From IMG/VR virus record IMGVR_UViG_3300048872_000016, positions 1 through 38,068 of that record: a stretch of DNA of 38,068 nucleotides, one strand, 5' to 3'. Below the pieces are notes generated by a model that searched no databases, was not told where the DNA came from, and saw nothing but the letters and a program-made list of their open reading frames with translations. Shown piece by piece: positions 35,885-38,068 of this stretch (the stretch's first letter is position 1; the number at the start of each line of letters is the position of its first letter). The position numbers and the translations under genes are program-made. This DNA is from a virus.

Positions 35885-37432
35885 TCACCTCCTTCTAGGC
35901 TTAGGACGCTTCACAATGTGGCACCTACAGTTAGGAGGCCACGCGCACTCTTTGTAATGTTCACCATCGGGATAGTCTTCATAGGCATCGGCCTTAGTGA
36001 AGTAGAGTTTCCCGTCATTGTCTTTACAGGCTTGACAAGAACCTTCATCCACAATGGCTACGGCTTTCCAAAGCTTAAGCCGGTCAGGAATGTCATCCCA
36101 TAGAAGCTCAGCGAGTAGCGCCATTGCCTCATCAGGTACCGGCACTTCTTGTCCCGGAGACTGACCAGGATTCAACTGACTCGGATCCTGTCCAGGCGGT
36201 AGCTGTCCTGGGGCCTGTACAGGAGCGGGAGGGGGAGTAGCCGCTACTGCTATATCGGGTAGGCCGACAGCTTCCAGCACCTCTGTCTTGTCGTAGCCCG
36301 CCGCTACAAGCTGTTGAGCCGCAGTAGCTCTAGCAGTCAACTCAGTAGAAGCTAGTGCTCTGTCTTCCGGCACATGGTCGTGGTAATCGAATTCAAGATT
36401 GGCAGCAGATGCGCCGAACATCGGAAGATAGTAACAGTTAAGCGCTTGCTTAATGCGCTCTAGTCTCGGAGTGATAAGCCAACGTGCAAAGGTGACCTCT
36501 GCTGCGTCTGCGTTCGCCCTGTTAACCGAGTCACTAAGACCTAGCATGTGCGAATGGATACCGAATGCTTCTCGAATTACCTCACGCGATACATTGCGCA
36601 ATTCAGCGAATTGCATATCCCGCATTGAGAAGGTTCGATTAACCCACTTGCCGCGCTCAATGACTGCAACTCTATGAGCGTTCGCTACTCCCTGATGTTG
36701 CTCTCTCCAACGGCCGGTGAATTCCTGCCACTCCGGATCACCTAGCTTTGTATCAAGCTCAATGATTCCACCAGGCTCAGCACTATTCAGAAAGAAGTTA
36801 CGATTCCATTCTGCGGAATAGCGAATAGCGTCCAGGTCTGTCAGAAGTGATTGAACCGGTCCCATTCCACGATAAGGGTCTAGCGGATTGGGCATCTTAA
36901 GTGCAATAACTTCATTGATTCCCAGATCAATACGTTCGCCATCGGGAGAAAGGTACACATAACCGGCTAGGTAATTCTCTGCATCGGGTACCGGCACAAT
37001 GCGATCAGGTCTAATTGGCCAGATCTCAGAAGGCGGACCATTCTTAGTCAGCCGACTGAGCAACCAATAGGACTCGCCAGTCAGATCTACATGCTGCTGA
37101 CTCGCCTCTACCAATGCTTGACGAGTGAAGAACGGATTAGGCTTATCCCATACTTGCAATGCAAGATGCCTGGTGACCTCGGTACGGTCCTCGTCATCGC
37201 CGCTCTTTGACTTAACAAAGAGCTTCCAATCAACCTGAGCAGTGGCATTCGATGTACGATTCACAATGCTAAAGAGGGTACCGACAGCACCCATCTGACG
37301 CATCTGTGTTTCCATATTGCCGGTGGCGTGCGTCCTACCGAATGTCCACTTGTTAGCCCATGGCGGAGCAAAAGGGACTGGCGTCTTATTACTAAGAACG
37401 GTGCCAGCAATTACCTTAGCAAGTGACTTCAT
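35885..37432 (-). CDS. portal protein, HK97 type, with C-terminal Cys-rich extension
   Basis: 515 aa. The body matches the HK97-type portal: WTFGRTHATGNMETQMRQMG, GESYWLLSRLTKNGPPSEIW, VIALKMPNPLDPYRGMGPVQ, WNRNFFLNSAEPGGIIELD. After a Pro/Gln linker at about 398-430, the last 60 residues read GSCQACKDNDGKLYFTKADA...ECAWPPNCRCHIV, the Mu F-like minor-head Cys motif fused to the portal as in many Streptomyces phages. Forms the dodecameric packaging channel. Confidence 0.92.
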   Translation of the reverse strand: MKSLAKVIAGTVLSNKTPVPFAPPWANKWTFGRTHATGNMETQMRQMGAVGTLFSIVNRTSNATAQVDWKLFVKSKSGDDEDRTEVTRHLALQVWDKPNPFFTRQALVEASQQHVDLTGESYWLLSRLTKNGPPSEIWPIRPDRIVPVPDAENYLAGYVYLSPDGERIDLGINEVIALKMPNPLDPYRGMGPVQSLLTDLDAIRYSAEWNRNFFLNSAEPGGIIELDTKLGDPEWQEFTGRWREQHQGVANAHRVAVIERGKWVNRTFSMRDMQFAELRNVSREVIREAFGIHSHMLGLSDSVNRANADAAEVTFARWLITPRLERIKQALNCYYLPMFGASAANLEFDYHDHVPEDRALASTELTARATAAQQLVAAGYDKTEVLEAVGLPDIAVAATPPPAPVQAPGQLPPGQDPSQLNPGQSPGQEVPVPDEAMALLAELLWDDIPDRLKLWKAVAIVDEGSCQACKDNDGKLYFTKADAYEDYPDGEHYKECAWPPNCRCHIVKRPKPRRR

Positions 37433-37866
37433 TACTCACCGCCCCAAGTAACGCCAATAAGCACCCTACTAATAGACGATTGGCTAACGCCAATTACCTT
37501 AGCAATACTCATCTGAGACATCCCAAGAGAACGCATCTCAAAAATACGAGGAATGTCGTTCTTAGTAAGTCTAGCATTACGGTTATTTCTACTCTGTTGA
37601 TTACCGTTAGCCCATTGACAATTCTCGGGGCTATAAGGACCATCATTGTCAATACGGTCAAGAGTCATTCCGTCAGGGCGTTCACCCATATCGTAGATAA
37701 GATTACTAAGACCCTCACGCCAATCCCCGTTATACCAGCGACTACATACCTTAATTCCGCGTCCGCCATAATGCCTATACTCAGGGACACTAGGTACATA
37801 ACACCTATTAATCATATTGGCATAGGTAGAGTAAAGATAATGGCTCTTAATATTTATAGGCAGCAT
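37432..37866 (-). CDS. HNH homing endonuclease with C-terminal helix-turn-helix
   Basis: 144 aa. YRHYGGRGIKVCSRW, MGERPDGMTLDRIDNDGPYS and PENCQWA are the hallmark of a phage HNH family. The last 45 residues (NDIPRIFEMRSLGMSQMSIA, then VIGVSQSSISRVLIG) form a helix-turn-helix that probably recognises the target. It sits just upstream of the portal gene, where free-standing homing genes often insert, and is more A+T-rich than its neighbours. TAATG overlap with portal. Confidence 0.9.
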   Translation of the reverse strand: MLPINIKSHYLYSTYANMINRCYVPSVPEYRHYGGRGIKVCSRWYNGDWREGLSNLIYDMGERPDGMTLDRIDNDGPYSPENCQWANGNQQSRNNRNARLTKNDIPRIFEMRSLGMSQMSIAKVIGVSQSSISRVLIGVTWGGE

Positions 37867-37869
37867 CTA

Positions 37870-38052
37870 TTACTCACCTGTGAGAGCTTCAATAATGAAT
37901 AGGCTGACACCTACGGCTAGAACACCCAGGGTAGTGCTGAGACGATATGCCGAGTAGTCCACAAGCCCGATGCCGGATAGCTGTAGTACGACTGTACGGA
38001 CCTGAGACAGCTCAGGAAGCCTTCTCGCTGCGAGCCTAGCTAGCCGTAGCAC
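37870..38052 (-). CDS. small membrane protein, 60 aa
   Basis: GTG start preceded by GAGAG; basic helical N-terminus (LRLARLAARRLPEL), then a C-terminal membrane span (LGVLAVGVSLFIIEAL). A dispersed-palindrome copy is read here as T-L-G-V. The gene starts close to the window edge, so a longer N-terminus cannot be excluded, although a stop upstream was not checked beyond 38068. Confidence 0.5.
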   Translation of the reverse strand: MLRLARLAARRLPELSQVRTVVLQLSGIGLVDYSAYRLSTTLGVLAVGVSLFIIEALTGE

Positions 38053-38068
38053 TAGTGACTCTCTAGGC

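Noticed and set aside
1-38068. CRISPR array, insertion sequence, integrase or repressor
   Set aside because: No spaced direct repeats, transposase, recombinase catalytic motifs or repressor-like helix-turn-helix gene were seen; the dispersed palindromes have irregular spacing and mostly lie inside genes.

Overview
The window reads as most of the genome of a tailed double-stranded DNA phage with a long non-contractile tail (siphovirus). It probably infects an actinobacterium, perhaps Streptomyces-like. The host is inferred from a WhiB-like protein, an Lsr2-type DNA-binding domain, an HK97-type head module ordered as in many actinophages, and familiar actinophage signatures such as the tail protein beginning MPYPTFLAGQR. 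Base composition is about half G+C by eye, with two clearly G+C-richer patches (about 18300-18470 and 30840-31060). No integrase, repressor or terminase was found. The terminase probably lies beyond the right edge. The C-rich first 40 bases may be close to a genome end, which is inference only.

Layout. (1) 43-2747, leftward: seven small accessory genes, including a group A FAD monooxygenase and a SWIM zinc finger; most share a near-identical GAAAGGCGA leader. (2) 2748-3410: divergent intergenic region dense in short inverted repeats. (3) 3411-19737, rightward: the early and replication arm. It opens with a protein carrying an Lsr2-type C-terminal domain. It then carries an SNF2-type helicase, a ParB-fold-like protein, a Cas4/RecB-type nuclease with iron-sulfur cysteines, a Sak4-type RecA-like ATPase with a partner protein, family A DNA polymerase, a RuvC-like resolvase, a WhiB-like protein and a PD-(D/E)XK endonuclease. 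Between these lie more than a dozen translationally coupled miniproteins of 20-40 residues, many rich in Cys and His, together with a tRNA-Met, a tRNA-like element and several strong hairpins. (4) 19744-19778: a bidirectional terminator between convergent arms. (5) 19786-38052, leftward: in transcription order (right to left) a small membrane protein, HNH endonuclease, portal, ClpP-type prohead protease, major capsid protein, decoration-like proteins, tRNA-Trp, head-tail connectors, two tail-tube-like proteins, tail assembly chaperones with a -1 frameshift, tape measure, tail tip and fibre proteins, a holin candidate and an amidase endolysin.

The most unusual signals are as follows. First, a 13-bp palindrome, TCACCCWGGGTGA, is scattered about 27 times through both arms, inside genes in several reading frames and between genes. 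It looks like a dispersed operator or stoperator-type protein-binding site. Second, four overlapping miniproteins (13748-14107) include three that share a C-x5-H-x2-H-...-C-P-G signature; the set is insulated on both sides by pairs of strong hairpins. Third, there are three perfect 13-15 bp inverted repeats enclosing 54-71 nt structured interiors, and one of them uses two copies of the dispersed palindrome as its arms. Fourth, a conserved capsid-region gene appears to start at ATC behind a strong AAAGGAGG ribosome-binding site.
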